From positions 310,001 to 374,000 of the forward strand of contig CAVZRC010000004.1 in NCBI GenBank assembly GCA_963777695.1: 64,000 bases of DNA, given 5' to 3'. The notes beneath the pieces are model-generated. The model worked only from the letters and a program-made list of their open reading frames with translations. It did no database searches and was not told the origin of the DNA. Below are positions 38,937 through 48,169 of the stretch, in pieces. The position numbers and the translations under genes were made by a program. Origin of the DNA: CAVZRC01 sp963777695. Lineage in GTDB: Bacteria; Planctomycetota; Planctomycetia; Isosphaerales; Isosphaeraceae. Each line of letters opens with the position of its first letter. Position 1 is the stretch's first letter.

Positions 38937-39578
38937 ATGTCCACGATCGGCGACCAGGACTTCATCGCTGGGTTCACGACCCGATGCCAGATTATCGTCG
39001 GGGCGTTGATCACGGGCGTCGTGGTTTTCCTCGGGATCGCGACGTTCCTCGCCCAGCAACAGCCGGCAGCCGCCCGGCCGGGTGCCGGAGCAATGGCCGT
39101 CGCCGTCCAGGGCAAACCGGCGGACGCCAAGCTCAACGACCGGCCCAACGCCGGCCAGGATGTCGCCTCGATCCTCACCTGGCTCGCGGTCGGCCTGGCC
39201 GCGGTGATGATGCCCATGTCTTTCGTGGTGCCCGGACTGATTGCACAGCAGAACCGGCGGGCGATCGCGGCGGGGACGTGGAGTGTGATCACACGCGGAC
39301 GCCCGGCGATGGAGGTCTCCAACGAGCCCCCTCTGACCGACGCCGGCAAGCTGGCTATCGTTTACCAGACCCAGCTCATCATCGGCTCGGCCATGAACGA
39401 GGGCGTGGCGTTCTTCGCGGCGATCGCCTACTTGGTCGGCAGGGACCCGATCGCCCTGGGGCTCGCGATCCTACTCCTGGGCGGGCTCATCGCGCGGTTC
39501 CCGACCAGAGATCGCGTCGCGTCCTGGATCGATCGGCAGGAGGAACAGCTCATCCTGGACAGACAAGCCGTCATTTGA
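38937..39578 (+). CDS. Integral membrane protein, four predicted helices
   Basis: A 213-residue protein without a recognised name. The start follows GAGAAGG by 7 bases. Hydrophobic segments are at about residues 18-41 (QIIVGALITGVVVFLGIATF), 78-100 (ILTWLAVGLAAVMMPMSFVV), 145-166 (LIIGSAMNEGVAFFAAIAYL) and 171-188 (IALGLAILLLGGLIARFP). The third segment vaguely resembles ATP-synthase subunit c sequences, but the protein is too long and lacks other marks. It is followed 76 bases later by a STAS-domain gene on the same strand. Confidence 0.75.
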   Translation: MSTIGDQDFIAGFTTRCQIIVGALITGVVVFLGIATFLAQQQPAAARPGAGAMAVAVQGKPADAKLNDRPNAGQDVASILTWLAVGLAAVMMPMSFVVPGLIAQQNRRAIAAGTWSVITRGRPAMEVSNEPPLTDAGKLAIVYQTQLIIGSAMNEGVAFFAAIAYLVGRDPIALGLAILLLGGLIARFPTRDRVASWIDRQEEQLILDRQAVI

Positions 39579-39654
39579 TGAATCGTCCCGGCGACACCCG
39601 CATTCCGATGGCTCGACCGAGTCCCCCCCCGACCGATCCGAGGAGAACGCTTCG

Positions 39655-40059
39655 ATGTCCAGCCAGCCGATCAACCACATCGCCCACGAGCTCATCGACA
39701 CGCCCCTCGCCGTGATCGTCGAGTTCCTCAGTCACGAGATCTCCGATCCCGACCATTCGTCGGAGCTCAGCCGACAGCTCGCGGCACTGGTACGGCCCGA
39801 CCTGCCCAACCGATACGTTCTCGATTTCGATAAGGTCCGCATCTTCTCGAGCACCGCCTTTGGCGCCCTCGTCGGCTTCGTCCTCAAGATTCGCAAGGCG
39901 AACGGCCTGGTCCTGCTCTGCAACATGGACGAGTTCGTCCGATTCGGCGCCGATATCATCCGGCTGGGGGATTATGCGCCAATCGTCGCCGATCGTCAGG
40001 CGGCCCTCGATCGGCTCTCGGCCACCGAGTCCGCCACCAAGGTCGATTTCCTCTCGTAG
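39655..40059 (+). CDS. STAS-domain protein (anti-sigma-factor-antagonist type)
   Basis: A 134-residue single STAS domain. The key blocks are YVLDFDKVRIFSSTAFGALV (the phosphorylatable Ser region), GFVLKIRKANGLVLLCNMDE and FVRFGADIIRLGDYAPIVAD. STAS proteins of this type bind anti-sigma kinases or serve as scaffolds, for example in stressosomes. No anti-sigma factor lies next to it. GGAGAAC or similar weak sites precede the ATG. Confidence 0.85.
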   Translation: MSSQPINHIAHELIDTPLAVIVEFLSHEISDPDHSSELSRQLAALVRPDLPNRYVLDFDKVRIFSSTAFGALVGFVLKIRKANGLVLLCNMDEFVRFGADIIRLGDYAPIVADRQAALDRLSATESATKVDFLS

Positions 40060-40163
40060 TCGCCCCGGCGCCCCGCCGAGGCGCCGCGACATCCGGCGCC
40101 GTCGGCACCCTGGACGCTTCGGCAGTCACCTGGGTTAGGATAGAGCCACCAGGAGGCTTCGCC

Positions 40164-41943
40164 ATGAGCAGCCATCGATACGACGATCCTCGGGAGGAAA
40201 CATCGTCGGTGCCGCCCGGCGGGTCCGGGGCGGCCGGGCGATCCCGACCGCGGCCCCGCTTCCAGTCGATCATCGCGCTGGTCTTCTCCTGCGGGGTCTT
40301 GTGGTGGACCATCCAGGCCGTGCTGACGGATAATCCCACGGCGAAGGATGCGATCCGGGCGATGGGCTCCTGGAACGCATCCGAGCGCGTGGGCGCCATC
40401 CAGGAGCTCGAGATCTCCGGGCTAGGTCATGGCAAGATCGCGATCCCGCCCCTGGTCGTCGCGCTCGGCGACAAGGATGCCCGTGTCCGGACCGCGGCGG
40501 CTGCGGCCCTGGGGCCGATCGGCAGCGATACCGCCTCATCCGGCAAGGAACGCGAGGCCGTCGGCGCGGCGATCATGGCCCTGCTCGGCTCTTTGAAGGA
40601 CTCGGATCCTTCGGTGCGGGCCGCCGCGGCCAATGCCCTGGTGACCCTACCCGTGGGAGGAAAGCCAGGGGTCACCGGTCCCTCGGTATTCGTCGATCCC
40701 GCGGAGGTCGTGGCGATCCTGGTCGAACGGATGAGCGATCGCGACACCCTGACACGACTGGCGGCCATCCAGATCATGGCAGCCCTCGGACCCGAGGCCG
40801 CGGGCGACCCTCCGAACGAACTGGTCGCGGCCTTGCGCGACGAGGCAGCCAGCGTCCGAGCGGTGGCCATCGTCACGCTGGGTAGCTTCCCGCGCAACCT
40901 CGACGCGAGCATTCCGTCGGTCTTGCGGATGATGGGGCACGACGAGCCGATGGTGAGGTCGGCCTGCGCTTCGGTCCTGACACGGCTGAGCGTACCGACG
41001 AACTACACGGCGGCCCTCGTGCCGGAATTGATCGCGTCACTGGGCCATCCCGACCGGCGGGTCCGGGCCGTGGCCGGCTACATGCTCCAGAAGCTCGGCC
41101 CTTCGGCCCGAGCGGCGATCCCCGCGCTGATCGCGACGGCCCGGGAACCGCGAGTCGCCGCGGCCACCGGCACGGATCTCTCGAGCTGGTTCCCGGACCT
41201 CGTGGCGATCGAGGCGCTAGGGCAGATCGCGCCGAGGACCGAATCGGGCGGCCAGGTCGTCGCGATCTTGACCGAGATCGTGAGAGCCGACGCCCCCGAC
41301 CAGTGGAGGGCGGCGGTCGCGGCCCTCGAGGCATTCGGCCCGGACGCCGCCTCGGCCGTCCCCGAGTTGATCCGCACGCTGCCGAAGAGCATCGTCAAGG
41401 ACCCGAAGTACCCCGATCCGTCCCGCGTGACGTCGGCATTGAGCCGGATCGCCCCGGGCACGAAGTCGGCCGGCGAGGCCGTCGCGGCCCTCGTCCCTTT
41501 ATTGCGAGCCGGAGACTCGGAGGTTCGCCATGCCGCGGCCGACGCCCTGGGGGCGTTCGGCCCGGGTGCCGCGTCGGCCGTACCGGATCTGATCGGGATG
41601 TTGAAAGGGTCCAACGAGGCCGAGAGCTCGAACGTGGCCGATTCGGTCATCAAGGCACTCGGCCGGATCGCGCCGGGGACCCCGACGAGCGGCCGGGCCG
41701 TATCGGCCCTCATCGATGCCTTGGATTTCCGATCGCCGTTATCCAAGAGATCGGAGGCCGCACGCGTCCTGGCATCCTTCGGCGCCGAAGCCGCCGATGC
41801 AATCCCCCATCTCCGCGCTGGTGAACAAGCCGGTCGCGAGGGACCGCTCGAGCGCGCAGGCGATTCAGGTAGAGAGCTGGGTCCGCTCGAACGCGCAAGC
41901 GACGCTGGATCACCTGCTCAAGGCCGGGGGGGACCGGAAGTGA
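40164..41943 (+). CDS. Membrane-anchored HEAT-repeat protein (one frame break)
   Basis: About 592 residues after repair. The start at 40164 follows AGGAGG by 7 bases. A short polar N-terminus leads to one transmembrane helix (FQSIIALVFSCGVLWWTIQA, residues 33-52). The rest is a chain of HEAT/PBS-lyase type repeats, for example IPPLVVALGDKDARVRTAAA, AVAALEAFGPDAASAVPELI and AVAALVPLLRAGDSEVRHAA. Near 41804-41808 a run of five C bases breaks the frame. With four C bases the protein continues IPISALVNKPVARDRSSAQA and ends HLLKAGGDRK at 41943. A homopolymer error is the simplest cause. Presumably a protein-binding scaffold. Confidence 0.85.
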
Positions 41944-42100
41944 TGCGAGGCCCGGACGACCCGACCCGGCGAAAGAGGGTCACGCGGCTCCGGATTTGCA
42001 GTTCAATGCCGGTTGCGCACTATCCTGACGCGAGCCGGCGCCCCATTCGCGAGGGCCGCGTCGCCTCGATCGAACGCTCAACTCGGATGAGGAGGCTAAC

Positions 42101-42325
42101 ATGAGCAACGTCCCACGTCCCAACAACCTTCCGAGCCCGCCGCAAGAGGACGTCGTCCCGGAGGACGTCATCGCGGACGATGCCCAGCCTGTCGGCCAGA
42201 CCGATTACCTCGACGACATCGACGAGGCGCTGGAGGAGTCGATGCCCGCGAGCGATCCGCCCGCCTGGACGCCCACGAGCTCGATCGGTCCTCCCGCACA
42301 CGAGGCGGATCGAGCTCGCGACTAG
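42101..42325 (+). CDS. Small acidic protein with a conserved EALEESMPASDPP motif
   Basis: A 74-residue acidic protein. GAGGAGG precedes the ATG by 5 bases. The centre, DDIDEALEESMPASDPPAWT, matches a motif (EAL.ES.PASDPP.W) known from many short hypothetical proteins in diverse bacteria; its role is not known. The rest looks disordered. The gene stands alone between the HEAT-repeat gene and the convergent DUF4142 gene. Confidence 0.8.
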   Translation: MSNVPRPNNLPSPPQEDVVPEDVIADDAQPVGQTDYLDDIDEALEESMPASDPPAWTPTSSIGPPAHEADRARD

Positions 42326-42388
42326 AAGGACCGCGGCCGGCCGTCCCGATCGTGCGGCCGGCCGTGGATATCGACGATCGGGCCGATT

Positions 42389-43069
42389 TCAGGATTGGGC
42401 GGGCTGCTGGCGCTGAATGCTGGCGTGCTCCTTCTCGGCCTCCTTCTCCTTCTCGTAATTCATGGCGATCGGCTTGATCATCTTGAGGTGTTCCTTGATC
42501 TTCGGCAATGCCTTGAGGGCCAGGGCCTTCACATCGCCATCCATGCCGCGCCTGGCCTCGGCCTCGAAGGTGGCGACCGCCTCCATGTGGACGACGAGCT
42601 GGGCCTTGGCATAGCACTGATCGAACTCCTCGCCGGAGAGGCCGGCGAGGCTCTCGGCACAGAACTGGGATCGGGCGTCGACCGCCTGCGGCACGGGGAT
42701 CCCCTTCCTGTCCACCAGCGCCTTCAATTCGGCATTCATGCGCGAGTGCTCTTCGATCATCATCTGGCTGAACCGCTTCAGCTCGGGGTCGGTGGCCTTC
42801 TGGTAGCCGAGCTGGCTGAGAGTGACCTCGGTCAGGCCGCCGTCGGCGGCCGCCGCGGCGAACAGGGCGTCGTTGACGCCGGCCGACTGGCCGACGAGGA
42901 CGGGGCGTTCGCCCTGGACGACGGTCCGGCCCTGGAGCGGGACCACATTCGGAGACTCGACCTGAATCCTGCCCCGCGCCGGGGGCGAGGTCTGGGCGGG
43001 TGTCTGGGCGTAGGCGAGCGTGGCGGCGAGGATCGCCACGGAGGCGGCGAAGGTCAGAAGGCGTGACAT
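42389..43069 (-). CDS. DUF4142 family secreted protein
   Basis: A 226-residue exported helical protein. A signal peptide (MSRLLTFAASVAILAATLAY, cleaved near AQTPA) is followed by a disordered stretch, then a DUF4142-type four-helix bundle (about residues 67-215). Its core has FAAAAADGGLTEVTLSQLGY, FSQMMIEEHSRMNAELKALV and CYAKAQLVVHMEAVATFEAE. The His/Glu pattern resembles ferritin-like helices but metal binding is unproven. The end is Lys/Glu-rich. It is transcribed away from the oxidoreductase at 43494. Confidence 0.88.
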   Translation of the reverse strand: MSRLLTFAASVAILAATLAYAQTPAQTSPPARGRIQVESPNVVPLQGRTVVQGERPVLVGQSAGVNDALFAAAAADGGLTEVTLSQLGYQKATDPELKRFSQMMIEEHSRMNAELKALVDRKGIPVPQAVDARSQFCAESLAGLSGEEFDQCYAKAQLVVHMEAVATFEAEARRGMDGDVKALALKALPKIKEHLKMIKPIAMNYEKEKEAEKEHASIQRQQPAQS

Positions 43070-43493
43070 GGACTCTGCTCCGTTTTGTCAGACCTGTTCT
43101 TCTCTGGTTCCGGATCGACGGATTTCCCGGGGGCATCACGAGACGCCGAGGAGATGCCCAGCACCTTCGCAATCGATTCGCCCGGCGCCGTCGGTCGCAC
43201 TGAGATTCTGCAAAACCCGCGCCCATACTTCGCTCTCCGTGGACGTCCGCCGGTGCGTCGCGCGGAGCTGGGCCGACCTTTCGACCCCCTCGAAATCCAC
43301 GGGGGTTGCGGTCGTCGGCAACCGGCAACCCGCTTTCCCGCGAGTTTGTTATCTGACACAATGTGCCGGTAATCCCTGTCGGCCCGCAACGGGGACCGGC
43401 GCCGCGGCTCGCGCGGCCCGCGTCCACGAGCGATCCGGCCTGCGAGGGGTCGGGTTTGTCTGTCACGTCGCAACAACGCTGGGGAGCATCGTC
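43070..43493. other. Divergent promoter region
   Basis: 424 bases between the divergently transcribed DUF4142 and oxidoreductase genes. Both promoters should be here. Open frames crossing it look like unused frames, and I see no palindrome or repeat worth reporting. Confidence 0.5.
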
Positions 43494-44849
43494 ATGAATC
43501 GTCGCGAGTTCCTACAGACCGGGGCGGCCACGGCCGGCCTGGCGCTGTCGCCCGCCGGTTACCACGTCGCGGGCGCCGCCGCCGCGGAGACGAAGCGAGT
43601 GGGGCTGATCGGCACCGGCTGGTACGGCAAGGCCGACCTGTTCCGGCTCATCCAGGTCGCGCCAGTCGAGGTCGTCTCGATGTGCGACGTCGATAAGAAG
43701 ATGCTGGCCCAGGCCGCCGAGATGGTCGCCACGCGCCAGGCCTCGAAGAAGCCGCCGCGGACCTACTCCGACTATCGCGAGATGCTCAAGGAGAAGGACC
43801 TGGACATCGTCCTGATCGCCACGCCCGACCACTGGCACGCCCTGCCGATGATCGCCGCCGTCGAGGCCGGGGCCGACGTCTACCTCCAGAAGCCGATCAG
43901 CGTCGACGTGACCGAGGGCCAGGCCATGCTGGCCGCGGCGCGGAAGCATCGGCGCGTCGTCCAGGTGGGCACCCAGCGTCGCAGCACGCCCCACCTCATC
44001 GAGGCCCGCGACCGGATCATTCGCGAGGGGAAGCTCGGCAAGATCGCGATGGTCGAGATCTATTGCTATTACCACATGCGCAACAACTCCAACCCGCCGG
44101 ATACGGCCCCGCCCGACTACCTCGACTGGGAGATGTGGACGGGGCCGGCGCCGATGCGTCCGTACAACCCGATCGCGCACCCCCGCGGCTGGCGGGCGTT
44201 CATGGAGTACGGCAATGGGATCGTGGGCGACATGTGCATCCACATGCTCGACATGGTGCGCTGGATGCTCGGGCTGGGCTGGCCGAAGCGGGTCAGCTCG
44301 ACCGGCGGGATCCTGGTCTCGAAGGGGAGCAAGGCGAACATCACCGACACCCAGACGGCGACGTTCGACTTCGGCGACCTGCCGGTCGTCTGGGGGCATC
44401 GCACCTGGGGTGAATCGGCCGACCCGAAATATCCCTGGGGTGCGACGATCTACGGCGACAAGGGGACGCTCAAGGCGAGCGTGATGGGCTACGACTTCAC
44501 GCCGATGGGCGGGGGCACGCCCATCCACAAGGAGGTCAAGTACGAGCTGGATGAGTACCCCGAGGACCGGACCGAGAAGGACCTGGAGCGGCACGTCGCG
44601 CCGGCGATCCGCGGGCACATGAAGGACATGCTCGCCGCGATCGCCTCGCGCGGTCGCCCGGTGGCCGACATCGAGGAGGGCTACATCTCGACGTCGAGCT
44701 GCATCCTGGCCAACCTGGCGATGCAACTCGGCCGGACGCTCACCTGGGACCCGCAGGCCGGCAGGGTCGTCGGTGACGACGAGGCCAACCGGCTCCTGAC
44801 CCGTCCCTATCGGGGCCCGTGGGTCCATCCGGGACAGGCGACGGGGTGA
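43494..44849 (+). CDS. Gfo/Idh/MocA family oxidoreductase with Tat-type leader
   Basis: A 451-residue NAD(P)-dependent sugar or inositol dehydrogenase-type protein. GGGGAG precedes the start at 43494 by 7 bases. The leader MNRREFLQTGAATAGLAL is of the twin-arginine kind common in planctomycete members. The nucleotide-binding loop is VGLIGTGWYGK (residues 36-46), and the conserved pair IATPDHWHALP and YLQKPISVDVTEGQ (catalytic Lys of the EKP-like motif) follows. The C-terminal half has the mixed sheet with EYGNGIVGDMCIHMLDMVRW. The substrate cannot be named. It has no obvious operon partner. Confidence 0.93.
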   Translation: MNRREFLQTGAATAGLALSPAGYHVAGAAAAETKRVGLIGTGWYGKADLFRLIQVAPVEVVSMCDVDKKMLAQAAEMVATRQASKKPPRTYSDYREMLKEKDLDIVLIATPDHWHALPMIAAVEAGADVYLQKPISVDVTEGQAMLAAARKHRRVVQVGTQRRSTPHLIEARDRIIREGKLGKIAMVEIYCYYHMRNNSNPPDTAPPDYLDWEMWTGPAPMRPYNPIAHPRGWRAFMEYGNGIVGDMCIHMLDMVRWMLGLGWPKRVSSTGGILVSKGSKANITDTQTATFDFGDLPVVWGHRTWGESADPKYPWGATIYGDKGTLKASVMGYDFTPMGGGTPIHKEVKYELDEYPEDRTEKDLERHVAPAIRGHMKDMLAAIASRGRPVADIEEGYISTSSCILANLAMQLGRTLTWDPQAGRVVGDDEANRLLTRPYRGPWVHPGQATG

Positions 44850-44930
44850 TTTTCGGTCGGCGGCCGGCGATGAGGAAGACTCGGCGCGATCGTTGCTGTC
44901 TGATAGGATCAGTTGGACGAGGGGTCGGCG

Positions 44931-45209
44931 ATGATCGACATCATCTTGCTCTGGGACTTTGAAGACGAACCGGACGGGAATGTCGCCCACATCGCCGAGC
45001 ATGGGGTGACCATCGAGGATGTCGAGGAAGTCTTCGCCGACCCCGACGCCGAGACCCAAGACAGTCGTAATTCGACGCGTTCGATCACATTCGGCGAGAC
45101 GCGAGATGGACGATATCTCGCCGTGCTTTGGGAAATGGCCAACGAAGATCCCTTGATGGGGTATCCGATCACAGCGTATCCCGTACCCCGCCCCCGATCA
45201 CGGAGGTGA
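44931..45209 (+). CDS. BrnT-like (DUF497) toxin
   Basis: A 92-residue protein like the BrnT RNase toxins of the RelE fold. Conserved blocks are the start IILLWDFEDEPDGNVAHIAE, then HGVTIEDVEEVFADPDAE and GETRDGRYLAVLWEMANED. The start at 44931 has GAGGGG 6 bases upstream; an earlier in-frame Met at 44913 does not. The next gene, 6 bases after the stop, encodes an XRE-type protein that fits the antitoxin role. BrnT is normally paired with BrnA, so the pairing here is closer to HigB-HigA in layout. Confidence 0.75.
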   Translation: MIDIILLWDFEDEPDGNVAHIAEHGVTIEDVEEVFADPDAETQDSRNSTRSITFGETRDGRYLAVLWEMANEDPLMGYPITAYPVPRPRSRR

Positions 45210-45215
45210 TCCATC

Positions 45216-45586
45216 ATGAGCGTCCATCGACTGCACCGAAAGATCGAGCGGACTCCCGAAGAACAGGCCGCGCTTCGGGCCGAGCGGGATCGATTTCAGG
45301 CCGACGCCCGAGTCAGGATGATCTGATCGCATCCGGCGAATGGGATGGCCCGCTCCCACACGGCCTTTTTCTCGCTTACATGACGACAGCACACGCTTTG
45401 AAACGAGAGCGGGAACGATTGGGTTGGACGCTTGACGAAGCCGCCCGTAAGTCCGATCTGGATGAAGCGACGTTAAGTCGATTGGAACAAGGAAAGTGGG
45501 TCGAACCAACGCTATTGCTACTGTCACAGTACGCCGATGCGCTCGGCATGAGGATCGAGATGACCCCGGTCAAGCTCGGGGCGTGA
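45216..45586 (+). CDS. XRE-family antitoxin (one frame break)
   Basis: GGAGGTG is 7 bases before the ATG at 45216. The first frame gives MSVHRLHRKIERTPEEQAAL, a Lys/Arg/Glu-rich helix, and then meets a stop at about 45325. Near 45303 a one-base change opens the next frame: RPSQDDLIASGEWDGPLPHG, then the helix-turn-helix LKRERERLGWTLDEAARKSD and LDEATLSRLEQGKWVEPTLL. The two parts together match the usual layout of this antitoxin family, so I treat them as one protein of about 123 residues. Alternatively a shorter protein begins at 45379. Confidence 0.7.
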
Positions 45587-45883
45587 ACCGTCGGTCTCCT
45601 GACTATGCCTACCGAGCAAATCAAGTTTTCTCGGGTCAAGTTACTCCGGCTACGACGGCCGGAGCCCGGCAAGATCGCATCGACGTCGATCTTGCCCGTC
45701 TGTGAGAATCGACTCGACTGACGTGGACATCGTCAGCGCTCGCTTCCGAGAGCCTTGACCTTATTCGTAAGTTGCCCGTTTCTCCGAGTGTGTGACGGAT
45801 CGCATCGGAGAAGTCAGGGCCAACCGGTCGAAGGGTCCGGAGGCCCGGATGGCCGTCCCGAGATGATCCCACGGGCTCGGCCT

Positions 45884-46921
45884 CTACAAGCTTCGCGCGA
45901 TGGTCTCGACAACCGGCGGGTGCTGGAGTCCGAAACAGCGATCGGCCCGGTCGCCGCGGACGTGTAACCTGAGGAACCCTCCTGCGATGAGTGCTCGCGA
46001 GAGGTCGGGTGCCCATCGCCGGACCACCGGGGCGAGCCAGCCGGCGGCGCGCGACAATGCGGGTTCAAGGCGATCAGGCAGGGTCACGATCCGGCGCGGC
46101 CAGCCCGTGATCGAGGCGACCACCGCGGCCAGCTCGTGGTAGCTCAGGTACGGCCCGAGCACCGCATAGCGCTGGTTGTTGCCGCCGGCGACGAGCGCCC
46201 TCCGGTGCGCCATCGCCAGCAGGCCCGCGTCCACGATCGGGATCCCGCCGTCGGGCAGCAGGGCCACGAGGCTGCGCGCCATCGTCCGGACGATCGTCGT
46301 GGACGTCGGCTTGGTGTCGCGCGGACCCATCACCATCCCCGGACACAGCGCGATCGTCGAAAAGCGAGCCGTCCCGGCTGCGAGGACCAATCGCTCGGCC
46401 TCCCGCTTCGATCGCGTATACGGGGAGTCAACCCGATCGAGATTCCACGCCGAGAACTCGTCGGCGGGCTCATCGGCCGTGCCGGAGGCGATGGTGTAGA
46501 GCGTGGACGTGTAGACGAAACGCTCGACGCCCGCCTCGCGAGACTCGACCAGGAGTTCTCGCGTCACATCGACGTTGATCGCGCGGCTGGTGCCGAGGGC
46601 ATCGAGCCCGAGGCTGACCCAGCCCGCCGTATGGATCACGCCGCGGATGCCGGCGAGCGTCCGGCGACGGGTATCGGCATCGCGCAGGTCGCCGATCACC
46701 CACTCGATCGGCGGGTCGTGCGGCTCCAGCACCGGAGGACGCCGCGAGACGCCTCGCACCCGGTGACCGGCGGCGGCCAGCGAGCGGGCGACATGGCCCC
46801 CGACGAAGCCCCCGGCGCCCGTCACCAGCACCGGCCAGTCGGAGGGCTCGGGCTCGCGTCCGTCCCAGGGGGACACCGGCATGCGCCGGGACCTCTCGTT
46901 CGGGTCACTCCCCTGCGTCAT
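45884..46921 (-). CDS. NAD-dependent epimerase/dehydratase (extended SDR)
   Basis: A 345-residue extended short-chain dehydrogenase. The Rossmann motif TGAGGFVGG is at residues 34-42 and the active-site YTRSK (Y168, K172) follows YTSTLYTIASG. Related families include dihydroflavonol-4-reductase-like and HpnA-type sugar epimerases; I cannot choose between them. The start at 46921 overlaps the stop of the S49 peptidase by ATGA, so they are translationally coupled. A longer frame upstream lies within the peptidase gene. Confidence 0.88.
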   Translation of the reverse strand: MTQGSDPNERSRRMPVSPWDGREPEPSDWPVLVTGAGGFVGGHVARSLAAAGHRVRGVSRRPPVLEPHDPPIEWVIGDLRDADTRRRTLAGIRGVIHTAGWVSLGLDALGTSRAINVDVTRELLVESREAGVERFVYTSTLYTIASGTADEPADEFSAWNLDRVDSPYTRSKREAERLVLAAGTARFSTIALCPGMVMGPRDTKPTSTTIVRTMARSLVALLPDGGIPIVDAGLLAMAHRRALVAGGNNQRYAVLGPYLSYHELAAVVASITGWPRRIVTLPDRLEPALSRAAGWLAPVVRRWAPDLSRALIAGGFLRLHVRGDRADRCFGLQHPPVVETIARSL

Positions 46922-48033
46922 CGCGAACTCGGGCGGGGCAAGGTCGGGTCGGGTTGCCATAAGTAGAGGAACGTCGGCAGTCGGGATCGGTCCAGGCCAG
47001 GATAGCTGAAGGGGATGGCCTCGTTCAAGGGAGCCGGACTGGGCGTGATGGCGTAGAGCGAATGGGCGGGATATCCGGATCGGTGGAGGAGTATGACTTC
47101 CGCGCCGGAGATGCCGGCGAGGTGCTCGGCCTCGGCGATCGCGTCGTGTATGTAGCCCAGCCGGTTGACCAGGTGTAGATCCATCGCCTGAGAGGCGATC
47201 ACGACGCGGCCGTCGCCGGCCACCTGCTGGTCGTGGGCGGTCATGGCGGTACGACGGGCCTTGACCCGACGGTGGAGGTGATCGCGGTAGGCGTCGGCCA
47301 TCTGCTGGATCATGGCCCGGGTCTCGTTATCGAGGGGGGCCGTCACGGTCCCCATGTCGATCCGGGCGCCCGCCTTCACCGGGTCGGCGACCAGGTTGAG
47401 CTGCGCCATGGCATCCTGGAGGTTATAATGGTTGAAGACCACGCCCAGGCCGCCGGTCAGGGCGGTGGGATGGGCCACGATCCGGTCGGACTCGACGGCC
47501 ACGAAATAGGCGCCCGAAGTGGCCAGGTCCATCAGGCAGGCGACGACCGGCTTGTGGGTCTCGGCCTTGAACTGACGCAGTTCCTCCGCCATGACGTCGC
47601 AGGTGGTGACGCTGCCGCCGGGGCTGTTGATCCGGAGCAGGACCGCGGCGACCTGAGGGTCTCGCGCGGCGGCGTCGAGCTTGTCGCGGAACCCCGCCAG
47701 AGGATTGTCGCCGACGGCATAGAAGCTGCCATAATTCTGGTTCAGGAGCACGCCGTCGACGTCGATCAGGGCGATCCGCGGCTGCGGCGACTGTCCTCGA
47801 CCGGCCCGGACAATCGTGGCCGACATCTCGCCGGGGTCGACCGCCGAGGGCAGCCTGACTTCCACGGCACCCTTGACCGTCGCGTCGGCGGCGATCCCAG
47901 CATCGCCCCGGAACGTCGCGGCGATCGGTATGGCATGGCCGCAACCGGCCAGACCTGCAACCCAGAGACCGGCCAGCAACCCGAAGAGTGGCAGGCACCG
48001 GATTCGCAATCTCCCCGCGCGGTGGTCCGGCAT
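46918..48033 (-). CDS. S49 family signal-peptide-peptidase-like lipoprotein (SppA type)
   Basis: A 371-residue serine protease. AAGGAGG precedes the start at 48033 by 7 bases. The N-terminus is a lipoprotein signal with LAGC (Cys31). The core has the S49 blocks VLLRINSPGGSVTTCDVMAE and LMDLATSGAYFVAVESDRIV, with S173 the probable nucleophile, and the Lys of PVKAGARIDMG (K220) is placed like the general base of SppA. The protein lies in the operon before an epimerase. It would act in the periplasm or at the membrane on peptide remnants; the actual target is unknown. Confidence 0.88.
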   Translation of the reverse strand: MPDHRAGRLRIRCLPLFGLLAGLWVAGLAGCGHAIPIAATFRGDAGIAADATVKGAVEVRLPSAVDPGEMSATIVRAGRGQSPQPRIALIDVDGVLLNQNYGSFYAVGDNPLAGFRDKLDAAARDPQVAAVLLRINSPGGSVTTCDVMAEELRQFKAETHKPVVACLMDLATSGAYFVAVESDRIVAHPTALTGGLGVVFNHYNLQDAMAQLNLVADPVKAGARIDMGTVTAPLDNETRAMIQQMADAYRDHLHRRVKARRTAMTAHDQQVAGDGRVVIASQAMDLHLVNRLGYIHDAIAEAEHLAGISGAEVILLHRSGYPAHSLYAITPSPAPLNEAIPFSYPGLDRSRLPTFLYLWQPDPTLPRPSSR

Positions 48034-48169
48034 CGCTGCACCTCCTTGCGACGGTGGGCGCGTGGCCCCAATGGTACGTCCTGCGATTAGTATCGGCCGG
48101 ACCATCGGCAAACTTGCTACAAGCAGTAGTCAGTTGGCATCTGCCTCCAACGAGAAAGGACCAACAATA

